Of a DNA stretch of 64,000 nucleotides, positions 8,798-15,958 are shown piece by piece. The position numbers and the translations under genes are program-made. Under the pieces are notes generated by a model, which had not been told where the DNA came from, did not search any database, and worked only from the letters and a program-made list of their open reading frames with translations. The stretch's first letter is position 1. Every line of letters starts with the position of its first letter. This DNA comes from Pseudarthrobacter siccitolerans (GTDB lineage Bacteria; Actinomycetota; Actinomycetes; Actinomycetales; Micrococcaceae): assembly GCF_030823375.1 (NCBI RefSeq), contig NZ_JAUSXB010000001.1, forward strand, positions 3,534,001 through 3,598,000. Reading direction: 5' to 3'.

Positions 8798-9730
8798 TTA
8801 GAAGACGGACCAGCCGGTGCGGTCGGAAAGGTCAGCGAGCGCGGCAGTTCCTGCAACGGAATTACCTTTGGCGTCCAGCCGGGGGCTCCAGACGCAAATG
8901 GCGCACTCACCGGGCACAATGACCAGGATGCCGCCGCCCACACCGCTTTTACCGGGAAGGCCCACCCGGTACGCGAACTCTCCGGCGGCGTCGTACATGC
9001 CGCACGTCAGCATGATGGAACCGACGCGTTTGGCAGCGCTGGGCGACAGGACGGGGCCCAGCCTTCCGTGGCCTTCCCGGGCCAGGAAGAGCCCGGCTTT
9101 GGCGAGTTCAACGCAAGTCATCATGATGGAGCATTGGCGGACGTAGTTTTCCACCACTGATTCCGCCGGGCGCTTCAGGTTGCCAAAATCCTTGAGGAAG
9201 TGTGCCAGAGCCAGGTTCCGGCTGCTGCCCGAAAGCTCGCTGGACGCTGCCGCCTCATCGACGTACAACCCGCTGCTGCCCGCTTGTTCGGTCAGGAACC
9301 GCAAAACCCGAGTGGCGGCGTCGGACGTTTCTTCCATGAGGTGGTCCGTGACCACCAGGGCGCCGGCGTTGATGAAGGGGTTCCGCGGGATCCCGTGTTC
9401 CACCTCCAGCTGGACCAGCGAGTTGAACGCGGTCCCGGAGGGTTCACGGAGGACGCGGGTCCACAGTGTTCCCGCGGTGTCGCCTTGGAGCGCCATGGCC
9501 AGCGTGAACACCTTGGAAATGCTCTGGATGGAGAAGGGGATGTCGGCGTCACCGGAACTGAAGACCTGGCCTGACGTGGTGGCAACGGCTATCCCGAACT
9601 TGTCGAAGGGGACTTTTGCCAGGAACGGGATGTTCGCCGGCACGGACCCGGTTTCCCGCTGCGGCCGGTGGCTGCCGACGAGGTCGTCGAGGAGGGGACC
9701 GAGTGGTGGTGCCTCGAGTGTTGTGGTCAT
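8798..9730 (-). CDS. glsA: Glutaminase (serine-dependent, glsA type)
   Basis: A 310-aa protein, the normal size for this family, hydrolysing L-glutamine to L-glutamate and ammonia. The serine-lysine catalytic pair is in FSIQSISKVFTLA, with NPFINAGALV, ENYVRQCSIMM and the late GLPGKSGVGGGI motif also present. These belong to the beta-lactamase-like serine hydrolase fold. The start is the ATG at 9730, which overlaps the stop of the upstream PucR-type regulator (ATGA); the frame extends further up but inside that gene. Coupling to a PucR regulator, and an amino-acid permease downstream, suggest a glutamine scavenging operon rather than a housekeeping role. Confidence 0.95.
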   Translation of the reverse strand: MTTTLEAPPLGPLLDDLVGSHRPQRETGSVPANIPFLAKVPFDKFGIAVATTSGQVFSSGDADIPFSIQSISKVFTLAMALQGDTAGTLWTRVLREPSGTAFNSLVQLEVEHGIPRNPFINAGALVVTDHLMEETSDAATRVLRFLTEQAGSSGLYVDEAAASSELSGSSRNLALAHFLKDFGNLKRPAESVVENYVRQCSIMMTCVELAKAGLFLAREGHGRLGPVLSPSAAKRVGSIMLTCGMYDAAGEFAYRVGLPGKSGVGGGILVIVPGECAICVWSPRLDAKGNSVAGTAALADLSDRTGWSVF

Positions 9731-11322
9731 TTCCCGTCCGATTGTTGTATGGATGTTCCGGCCCGTTCCTGGATATGGAGCAAGGCCACCAGCGAGTCGC
9801 GGGGGTTGCCGAAGTCCAGGCCGGTCACCCTGGATGCCTTGCTGATCCGGTAGTAGACCGTGTTCTTGTGCAGCTTCATCCGCTGGGCGCATTCGGCAAC
9901 GTCAAGGGAAGATTCGAAGTAAATCCGCAGGGTTTCCGCGAGCTCAGCGTCCTCCTGCAGGAGGATCGAGAGGCCGCGGTGCCGGAAGGTCGAGGATGAG
10001 AAATTCTGGACTGCCTCGCGGAAGAGGATCTCTCCTTCGAAGTCGTCGACGGTGGCCACGGAGGTTTGCGACGACCTGCCCAGGCAGCTCAGGAGTGCTT
10101 CGGTGATGCGGGTGATGGAGTGGATGGACAGCAGGTCCGGGACTACCGGGCCTACGGCCGCAAACGGGGTAATGCCCAGGTGCTTGCGCGCATCCCGGGC
10201 GATGGATTCGGCCAGTCCACGGAGTCCCGGCTCTGCTGCTGCGGACTGCAGGCCGGGGACGATCACGGCGGTGTCCCCTTTGAATTGCCCCACGATTGCC
10301 GAGGCTTTGTAGGCGGCGGCATGGATGGAAGCCAGGTTGGCAAGCTCGCCATGCTTCAGCGCGGCGTCGTCGGCCTGTGCTTCGACGTCGGAAATTCCGA
10401 TCAGGATCAGCGCGGCCGGGCGGTCTGCGGGAATCTTTTCGCTGTGCGCGCTGGCTGCGGCCTCGGCCGGGCCGGAGAGGATCCGGGCAATGCGGTCTTC
10501 GCGCATGTGCACGGACTGCTGGTTGCGGTAACGGATCAGCTCGGCTGAGGTGCGGGCGGCCGAACCTTTCAACACGTGGTCAACGTCGGGGCCGAAGCCG
10601 TCGCCGGTTTCCTGCAGCCAGATGTAGCCCATGATCCGGTCCCCGGCGAAGAGGGTGATGGCCACCCGTTCCCGCAGCCCGTCCTGGGGCCTGGCCGGTA
10701 CGCGCACCGGGAGCCGTGTTCCGTGGAGTTCGCGGTAGGCGCCCAGGTCCTTCAACAGCAGCTCGTATTTCCGTGGACCCCGGCGGGCCAGAATGGAGGC
10801 TTTCCGAAGCTCGTCAATGTCGTTGGAGACGGTGGAGTAGGCCAGGACCTTGTTGGCAGCGTCCTCGATCACCACATGGCTCGACGTGAGCCGGGCCGTG
10901 GTTTGCGCGACGGCAAAGAGATCTTCTTCCAGTAGGGTGAGGACTTCACTCTGGTAGCTGCGCGGTTGGATCCTGTCCTTGGCGATGGACAACAGGCGGT
11001 CCCAGTCGGCGGCCGGGTTCACGAGGAGCAGGCCGGTCCCGGCGCCGCGGAGCAGCTCTTCGGCCTCGGAGAGCTCGTCGCGGCTGCCTTTAACTGCGAC
11101 CACGGGCGGCGGGTTCTGCAGGAGCCGCCGCAACGCGGGCAAAGCCGACCTCCCGCGGACGCCTATCAACAGGACAAAGGCGCCGTCGCCGTCGGGCGTC
11201 TCATCCTCAGCATCGGCGATAAGGAAGCGTTCGATCGTGGAACCGTTCGCCGGCCGGAGGATCAGGCTTGCGAACCCCAGGGGGAGATCCGAGAGGATGT
11301 CGTCCACCGTCACGGCAGTCAT
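9727..11322 (-). CDS. PucR/CdaR family transcriptional regulator
   Basis: A 531-aa protein. The N-terminal half resembles the PucR purine-catabolism regulator domain (TVDDILSDLPLGFASLI onward), and the end is the PucR-type helix-turn-helix (ESSLDVAECAQRMKLHKNTVYYRISKAS). Proteins of this class often control nitrogen-source genes next to them. The ATG at 11322 is preceded by AAGGA; upstream in-frame sequence to 11415 lacks a ribosome site. The stop overlaps the glutaminase start by four bases, so regulator and enzyme are co-transcribed and the regulator probably acts on its own promoter. The effector is unknown; glutamine or a purine-derived signal are possibilities. Confidence 0.9.
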   Translation of the reverse strand: MTAVTVDDILSDLPLGFASLILRPANGSTIERFLIADAEDETPDGDGAFVLLIGVRGRSALPALRRLLQNPPPVVAVKGSRDELSEAEELLRGAGTGLLLVNPAADWDRLLSIAKDRIQPRSYQSEVLTLLEEDLFAVAQTTARLTSSHVVIEDAANKVLAYSTVSNDIDELRKASILARRGPRKYELLLKDLGAYRELHGTRLPVRVPARPQDGLRERVAITLFAGDRIMGYIWLQETGDGFGPDVDHVLKGSAARTSAELIRYRNQQSVHMREDRIARILSGPAEAAASAHSEKIPADRPAALILIGISDVEAQADDAALKHGELANLASIHAAAYKASAIVGQFKGDTAVIVPGLQSAAAEPGLRGLAESIARDARKHLGITPFAAVGPVVPDLLSIHSITRITEALLSCLGRSSQTSVATVDDFEGEILFREAVQNFSSSTFRHRGLSILLQEDAELAETLRIYFESSLDVAECAQRMKLHKNTVYYRISKASRVTGLDFGNPRDSLVALLHIQERAGTSIQQSDGK

Positions 11323-11464
11323 GGGTTCCTTCTGGGTAGATCGGGCCGGACGGCTCTGTCCGGTCAGATCATGGTATCCAGCCTTGATTCCGCAAAATTT
11401 GTGAGGGAACCCCAATTCGATGGCGGTTTTTCGGGTCGTTGTCCAAGCCGGGAAGCTGGATCAT

Positions 11465-11496
11465 CCCCTATGCCACCGGCGCCGGTGGCATAGGGG
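11465..11496. terminator. Perfect 32-bp palindrome between pucR promoter and patatin gene end
   Basis: CCCCTATGCCACCGGC is followed directly by its exact reverse complement. It lies 21 bp beyond the patatin stop codon, on the side where that transcript would end. No T run follows, so it may be a factor-assisted terminator or an operator for the PucR promoter. Confidence 0.55.
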
Positions 11497-11517
11497 AGCC
11501 GATTGAATGAGTGAGCG

Positions 11518-12513
11518 TCAGCGCCAGAACTCCGCGAGCTGGCCTGCAAGGGCTTTGCCCTGCTCGAAGCCTGCCCGGGCGGCGCGCGGACGCAGCGAAA
11601 AATCCATCGCGTTGGCACCAAACATGTGCTCCGCGCTACTGTCCGGGAAGATCGTCTCCACTTTGCTGCCGTAGGCCCGCAGCTCGTCGACCTGCGCCGC
11701 GAGCTGTACGCCCCAATCCAGCGGCGCCAGTGATCTCCCACCGAACGGGGACAGCACCAGCACCCTCCCGTAGCCGGCTGCCAGATCCGCATTCTCGGCA
11801 TTGGAGCGGTAGCCGCCGTCGATATATTTGTTGTCCCCGATCCTGTAGGGGAGCCCGCTTGAGCAGCTGGCGGCTACGGCGTCCGCCAGGTCGATTCCGC
11901 TGCAGCGGTCGAATACTGCCGGTTGGCCGGTACGGGCGTCGACCGCCGTGATGAGCACTGTCCGCTGCGGCCAGTCTTGGTTGGGCAGCCGCGACGCGAC
12001 GGTGGCGCGCCACTGTGTTTGCCAGGAGCCGTCCGACGCCGCCTCCATGTCCAGTGCCGCTGCGCCCATTCTCCGGCGCATGTCAGCCGCATCCTCGGAG
12101 GAGGCGATGATTTTGTTGATCCTTTCCAGATGGTCCACCACCGGCTTGGTGCGCACGCCTCCGCGGTCGGATCCAACTGGAACGGGCCGCTGTTGGGGCG
12201 CAGCGGCAAGGATGGCGGCCAGCAGCTCCGTTGGTGTTGCGCCGGCTATCTGGGCTGCGGCGGTGGAGCCGGCCGACGTTCCGATGGTGAGGTCGGCTGT
12301 GGTGACGTCCAGCCCGGCGTCGTAGAGCCCGGCCACGACGCCGATCAGCCAGGCATTGCCTGTCGAGCCGCCGCCTCCGAGGACCAGCGCCCGTCCGCAC
12401 GCGGCGTGCGCCTGCTTTGCGGCGTCCGCCCGCGGCTGATCCTGGCCGGAGCCCGGCGGCTCGGAGGCCGTCGTCGAAATGGAGTGCAGGGGTGAAGAAG
12501 ATGATGAGTTCAT
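11518..12513 (-). CDS. Patatin-like phospholipase family protein
   Basis: A 331-aa protein with the complete patatin catalytic set: the oxyanion-hole glycines in ALVLGGGGSTGNAW, the nucleophile serine in TIGTSAGSTAAA (G-x-S-x-G) and the catalytic aspartate in YIDGGYRSN. Patatins are acyl hydrolases of phospholipids or other lipids. About 40 Ser/Pro/Ala-rich residues precede the domain and no clear secretion signal is seen, so it is probably cytoplasmic or membrane-associated. The ATG at 12513 follows AAAGGC. Upstream in-frame sequence to 12819 overlaps a small ORF and the promoter region and is probably not translated. It is divergent from the aminotransferase-like gene at 12790. The substrate is unknown. 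Confidence 0.9.
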   Translation of the reverse strand: MNSSSSSPLHSISTTASEPPGSGQDQPRADAAKQAHAACGRALVLGGGGSTGNAWLIGVVAGLYDAGLDVTTADLTIGTSAGSTAAAQIAGATPTELLAAILAAAPQQRPVPVGSDRGGVRTKPVVDHLERINKIIASSEDAADMRRRMGAAALDMEAASDGSWQTQWRATVASRLPNQDWPQRTVLITAVDARTGQPAVFDRCSGIDLADAVAASCSSGLPYRIGDNKYIDGGYRSNAENADLAAGYGRVLVLSPFGGRSLAPLDWGVQLAAQVDELRAYGSKVETIFPDSSAEHMFGANAMDFSLRPRAARAGFEQGKALAGQLAEFWR

Positions 12514-12560
12514 GGGAGTCGCCTTTCGCGAATTGCCTGTCGCGGCGCTCCCGGTCGCGA

Positions 12561-12620
12561 CTAGTTCTGTCGCGCGATCGTGGACTGCAGGGGAGCGCCC
12601 ATTGCGGGTACTGCGTTCAT
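12561..12620 (-). CDS. 19-codon small ORF or leader peptide upstream of the patatin gene
   Basis: A start ATG at 12620 is preceded by AGGAGGTGA at ideal spacing, one of the strongest ribosome sites in the window. It is followed by 19 codons and a TAG at 12563-12561, then 47 nt to the patatin ATG. The sequence just before and at the start (GAGTCCCATGAAC) is nearly repeated at the patatin start (GACTCCCATGAAC). It may be a leader peptide coupling translation or a relic of an earlier start. Function cannot be inferred from so short a peptide. Confidence 0.45.
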   Translation of the reverse strand: MNAVPAMGAPLQSTIARQN

Positions 12621-12789
12621 GGGACTCACCTCCTGCCGATAGGTCACGATCACCCGAAAAGTACCACGCCGACGAAGGGTGCACAACGGCATCCTGCCGG
12701 GGCCGCCATGCGGCGATAAAATGTGGGCACGTCATGCGCGTCATCACGCAAAGGTCTCGGCGGCTTTTCTGCGGTGATCGGAGCAAATC

Positions 12790-13962
12790 ATGAGGACCAG
12801 GCCAGCCCGCCTTGAGCACGTGGCCGGATTCAACATTGACGTCGTGGCTGCGGCTGCGGACCGGAACCCTGACATGCTCCGGCTTGAGAACCTCGACACG
12901 GACCTTCGGCCGCCCGCACCTGCCATTGCGGCGTCACGCGCCGCCGTCGGCCTCGACTCCGCCAATTCGTACCTGCCGTTCACCGGCCAGCTGGCTGCGA
13001 AGAAGGCGATCGCCAGCCGGGTTGCTGCACGGAGCGGTATCAACTATGACCCCGAAACGGAGGTCGTGGTCACAGCGAGCGACGGCGACTGCCTCCTGGA
13101 CGCGCTCCTGGCACTCAGCGATCCCGGCGACGAAGTCATCCTCACGGATCCCACCTACGCAGGCATGCTCAACCGTGTACGCCTGGCCGGTGGCGTGCCG
13201 CGGCTGGTCCCCATGGCGGTTCGGGACGGCGAATGGCGCATGGATCTCGATGCCCTGCGGAGGTCCGTCTCACCGCGCACGCGGGCCGTCTTCCTGCAGA
13301 ACCCGTCTTTCCCTTCCGGCTACGTCCTCAGTCACGAAGAATGGTCCGCTGTCACATCCCTCTGCATCGAGAATGACCTGTGGCTGCTGTACTGGTCGTA
13401 TATGGAGGGCATCCTGTACGACGGGCGGAAGGTGATCAGCCCGGCGTCGTTTCCGGGGATGCGGGAGCGGACAGTGATCATGGGAACTGCGTCGGTGGAG
13501 CAGCGGATGATCGGGTGGCGGGTTGGATGGATCGTGGCGCCTGCCGCCGTCATGCCCGACCTTTCAGTGGTGCATATCTACAACGGCATCACTGCGGGTG
13601 GAATTGCGCAGGCAGGACTGATCGCAGCGCTTGAGGCGGCCGACGACGGCCTGGCCGAATGCGTCCTTGAATGGCAGCATCGCCGAGACGCCGTCACTGC
13701 TGCCCTTGAGGGCTATGCAATGGTCCCGGCGGCCGGTGGCTGGTCCCAGATCGTGGATACGGTGCAGCACGGCGTGGAGCCGGCGGACGTTTCGCGGTCC
13801 CTGCTGCAGCACGGCGTCGCGGCGACAGCCATGACGGGCTGGGGCGGGGAAATCGCGAACCGTCACCTCCGTCTGGTTTTCAGCAATGAGCCGGTGGAAC
13901 GGCTGGAGCTGCTGGGTGACAGGTTCCGCGCCGCAATGACCGACCTCGGCGCCCGCGTCTAA
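12790..13962 (+). CDS. Aminotransferase class I/II-fold protein lacking the PLP-binding residues
   Basis: A 390-aa protein that aligns along its whole length with fold-type I aminotransferases: YLPFTGQLAAKKAIA (61-75), LSDPGDEVILTDPTYAGML (109-127), the NPxNPTG-like NPSFPSG (171-177), GWRVGW (242-247) and a late HLRLVFSN. The residues that hold or use pyridoxal phosphate are changed. The Schiff-base lysine (SK motif) is Val236, the aspartate that pairs with the pyridine nitrogen is Trp202, the following tyrosine is Met205, and the second Asn of NPxN is Phe174. The two substrate-carboxylate arginines appear kept. It is therefore unlikely to be a working aminotransferase and may be a ligand-binding or otherwise repurposed protein. 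It faces the patatin gene across a shared promoter region. Confidence 0.9.
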   Translation: MRTRPARLEHVAGFNIDVVAAAADRNPDMLRLENLDTDLRPPAPAIAASRAAVGLDSANSYLPFTGQLAAKKAIASRVAARSGINYDPETEVVVTASDGDCLLDALLALSDPGDEVILTDPTYAGMLNRVRLAGGVPRLVPMAVRDGEWRMDLDALRRSVSPRTRAVFLQNPSFPSGYVLSHEEWSAVTSLCIENDLWLLYWSYMEGILYDGRKVISPASFPGMRERTVIMGTASVEQRMIGWRVGWIVAPAAVMPDLSVVHIYNGITAGGIAQAGLIAALEAADDGLAECVLEWQHRRDAVTAALEGYAMVPAAGGWSQIVDTVQHGVEPADVSRSLLQHGVAATAMTGWGGEIANRHLRLVFSNEPVERLELLGDRFRAAMTDLGARV

Positions 13963-14010
13963 GCAGATCAGGGTCAAAGGTGCCGTCCATGTCTGCTGGG
14001 GGACATGGCA

Positions 14011-14052
14011 GAAGGCCCCTGTTTCCTTGTAAACAAGGGAACAGGGGCCTTC
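14011..14052 (+). terminator. Strong terminator after the aminotransferase-like gene; also end of the original tRNA-Ser unit
   Basis: A 19-bp stem (GAAGGCCCCTGTTTCCTTG and complement) with a TAAA loop and a T-rich stretch on the + side. It works for the + strand gene ending at 13962. Read on the - strand it lies directly after the duplicated tRNA-Ser 3' end at 14058-14083, so it was probably the original terminator of that tRNA before the island integrated. Confidence 0.85.
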
Positions 14053-14083
14053 TTATTTGGCGGTGACGGTGGGATTTGAACCC
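14045..14083. repeat. 39-bp direct repeat, distal attachment site copy of the tRNA-Ser island
   Basis: These 39 bases are identical to 15595-15633. They include the encoded CCA end, the acceptor 3' strand and part of the T arm of tRNA-Ser(CGA) plus a little downstream sequence. A partial tRNA copy at the distance of a small insert is the classic mark of site-specific integration into a tRNA gene. Confidence 0.9.
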
Positions 14084-14249
14084 TGCCTGCAGCCCGCGTC
14101 AATGCGGCAAAAGTCGCGGAATATAGCGGATTTTCATGGCCTGAGATAGCGCAATTTAACGCCTCTTCCGGGGTCAGTGTTGCCAAGATGTTGCCACGGA
14201 ATCTGCCACACGTTATGGCATTCTGCTGACACAGGGTTAGATAAGGGCA

Positions 14250-14828
14250 ATGGGGAGAATCTGGGGGACATTGGCGGTTGCCGCTTTGGCGTTGACGAGT
14301 TGCGGGACAGCGGCGTCGGATGCCACGCCAGCGCAAAGTTCGGGGCCACCTGCGGCGGCGGCATCACCGGCGCCCACGGCCAAAGCGAAAATCGGCGAGT
14401 CCGTCTGCAAGGACGTTGCAGGCGACTCCGCATCAAAAACCGTCGACCTGGACCAAGTGCGGCTGCTCAGTGACGGCAGCCTCATGTTCGTGACCTTCAC
14501 GACGGCCGCTAACGTTCCCACCACCGGCACCGTTCTCTACTCCGTGACCGCCTGGTCCTCGGAGGGGAAGACCGGCTACCAGCTTGGCTCCAAGTTCCAG
14601 AACGGCAAGGAAATCGCCAACTTTGTCTACAACCTCACGACGAACAAACAGGAGAACATCACCAACGGGGCCGTCGCCGCCGACAAGACGGTCAGCACCC
14701 GGTACCCGCTGGCCAAGCTCGCTGGACTGGGGGACACGTTCGGATGGTCCGGGACCGTGACGGTGGACGGCACGGACGTCGACCGCTGCCCTGACGGAAA
14801 TGCGAAGACTCAGTTCCCCAGCAGCTAA
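14250..14828 (+). CDS. Putative lipoprotein of the tRNA-Ser island
   Basis: A 192-aa protein with a signal peptide ending in a lipobox (LALTSCG, Cys at residue 18), then an Ala/Pro/Ser-rich linker to about residue 48 and a compact domain from IGESVCKDVAGD onward. Two further cysteines (in SVCKD and VDRCPDG) could form a disulfide. The predicted location is the outer face of the cytoplasmic membrane. The ATG at 14250 is preceded by AAGGG. I do not recognise the domain; it may be a DUF seen on mobile elements. It is 41 bp upstream of the next island gene. Confidence 0.75.
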   Translation: MGRIWGTLAVAALALTSCGTAASDATPAQSSGPPAAAASPAPTAKAKIGESVCKDVAGDSASKTVDLDQVRLLSDGSLMFVTFTTAANVPTTGTVLYSVTAWSSEGKTGYQLGSKFQNGKEIANFVYNLTTNKQENITNGAVAADKTVSTRYPLAKLAGLGDTFGWSGTVTVDGTDVDRCPDGNAKTQFPSS

Positions 14829-14869
14829 CCACCAGCGATTCCAACCTGGAAGGACGGGAAGGATAGCCT

Positions 14870-15376
14870 TTGAACACGCCGATGCTTCCACTCGCTCTCC
14901 AAGGTTTCCGCGAAGCGCACGCACGGCACGCGAGCCTTCGCCTGACCGGCGATCCCACGAGTTTGTATGTCTCGGCGGCTGAATGCGTCTACTGGGCCGC
15001 GACCATTGACGAGCAAATCCGGGGGCGGAAGGGCTACATGAAGTTCAAGGCCAACCACCCCTGCGGCCAGTTGCTGCCCGGAGTGCGATATGTGCGGAAC
15101 GCCAAGACCCATAGCCTGCCGATGACCATGCAGAAGATCGCAGGCAAGATCTACCCCATCGTGTATCCGCTGCCGGGCTTTGAGGTCGTTTGGCTTCCCC
15201 TTGATTCTTTGCCAAGGCCCAAAGCAAACCAACACACGCAAGAGCAAGCCGATTCCTACGCCCAGCTCATGGCGGGACAACCCACACGGCTGACTTTCCA
15301 GCGCCTAGCCGAGGGCTTCGCGTACTTGGAGACGGTTGAAGGCTCTCCGTTATCGGCGCTCATTCCTCCCACGTAG
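14870..15376 (+). CDS. Hypothetical protein of the tRNA-Ser island
   Basis: A 168-aa soluble protein with a TTG start at 14870 preceded by GGAAGGA. I do not recognise a family. Visible features are an aromatic-rich central part (YVSAAECVYWAATIDEQI), a basic stretch, and a Pro-rich core (YPIVYPLPGFEVVWLPLD). It follows the lipoprotein gene by 41 bp and ends before a hairpin, so the two probably share a transcript. Confidence 0.65.
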   Translation: MNTPMLPLALQGFREAHARHASLRLTGDPTSLYVSAAECVYWAATIDEQIRGRKGYMKFKANHPCGQLLPGVRYVRNAKTHSLPMTMQKIAGKIYPIVYPLPGFEVVWLPLDSLPRPKANQHTQEQADSYAQLMAGQPTRLTFQRLAEGFAYLETVEGSPLSALIPPT

Positions 15377-15381
15377 ACGTG

Positions 15382-15416
15382 CAACGGCCCGTCTACATGG
15401 CGGGGACGGACCGTTG
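15382..15416 (+). terminator. Hairpin after the island gene
   Basis: CAACGGCCCGTC pairs with GACGGACCGTTG across an 11-nt loop, with one G-T type mismatch, beginning 5 nt after the stop codon at 15376. No strong T run follows. Confidence 0.5.
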
Positions 15417-15422
15417 CCTCGT

Positions 15423-15629
15423 GTCGGACATTCCTCCGCCGCCATGACCCTGGACATCTACGCCGACCTCTTCGACGAGGACCTGGACGCTGTTGCCGAC
15501 GCCCTCGATGCTGTGGTTTCACAGATGAGTGTTGCCAAAGTGTTGCCACGGGAACAAGAAAGGCCCGTAATTCCGCGAAAACTAGCGGAATTACGGGCCT
15601 TCTTATTTGGCGGTGACGGTGGGATTTGA
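15423..15629 (+). pseudogene. Tyrosine recombinase (phage integrase) C-terminal remnant
   Basis: The frame contains VGHSSAAMTLDIYADLF followed by DLDAVADALD, the end of a phage-type integrase with the box II histidine region and the nucleophile tyrosine. The upstream part of the frame shows no integrase similarity, so the N-terminal and core-binding domains and most of the catalytic domain are gone. The frame reads through the attachment repeat and stops inside the tRNA gene. Its orientation toward the tRNA is as expected for an integrase next to its attachment site. Confidence 0.85.
15562..15599 (-). terminator. Terminator of tRNA-Ser(CGA) supplied by the island
   Basis: A 15-bp perfect stem (GGCCCGTAATTCCGC and complement) with an 8-nt loop lies 8 nt beyond the tRNA 3' end on the - strand, followed by TTTCTTGTT. 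It resembles in role the hairpin at 14011-14052, so the island brought a replacement terminator. Confidence 0.85.
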
Positions 15630-15633
15630 ACCC
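15595..15633. repeat. 39-bp direct repeat, tRNA-proximal attachment site copy
   Basis: Identical to 14045-14083; this copy is part of the complete tRNA-Ser gene. Confidence 0.9.
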
Positions 15634-15697
15634 ACGTTGGCTTTTACACCAAACAACATTTCGAGTGTTGCACCTTCGGCCGCTCGGACACGTCACC
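15608..15697 (-). tRNA. tRNA-Ser (anticodon CGA)
   Basis: A 90-nt class II tRNA with acceptor strand GGTGACG pairing with CGTCACC, a long variable arm, T arm GTGGG-TTCAAAT-CCCAC and anticodon loop CTCGAAA, which reads UCG codons. The CCA end is encoded. The gene is intact although it served as integration site. Confidence 0.96.
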
Positions 15698-15958
15698 AAC
15701 CTCAATAGGGTACCGGAGCGAGACGCCCATTCCCAAAACGGGACGGATGGCAGAGGACCCTATCCGATCTTCAGTCTTGCTCATGTTGCCTTTGCTGCTG
15801 GATTTTGACGGCTGTGAAGTGCCGCCGGCGCACCCATCACATATGTCTGGTGTGGCTGGCTATGTGGTTGAAAGAGCCGCCAAAAAAAGTTTGAAGAAAT
15901 TTTGCAAGGGCTGGTTCAGGGACCCTGTTTTGTCAGACCCCCTCACGATGATGGAGGT

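Larger units (their letters stand above)
14084..15594. mobile_element. Small integrated-element remnant in tRNA-Ser(CGA)
   Basis: The segment is bounded by the 39-bp direct repeats at 14045-14083 and 15595-15633, with the intact tRNA-Ser on the right. It holds a lipoprotein gene (14250-14828), a gene of unknown function (14870-15376) and the C-terminal 68 codons of a tyrosine recombinase next to the tRNA. The core of the integrase is missing, so the element can no longer move by itself. A short stretch near 14176-14200 resembles the integrase 3' end at 15525-15552, suggesting a past rearrangement or stacked insertions. Confidence 0.8.

Noticed and set aside
14176..14200. Short similarity to the integrase 3' end at the left side of the tRNA-Ser island
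   Set aside because: About 25 bp is too little to call a second integrase remnant; mentioned only as a hint of rearrangement.
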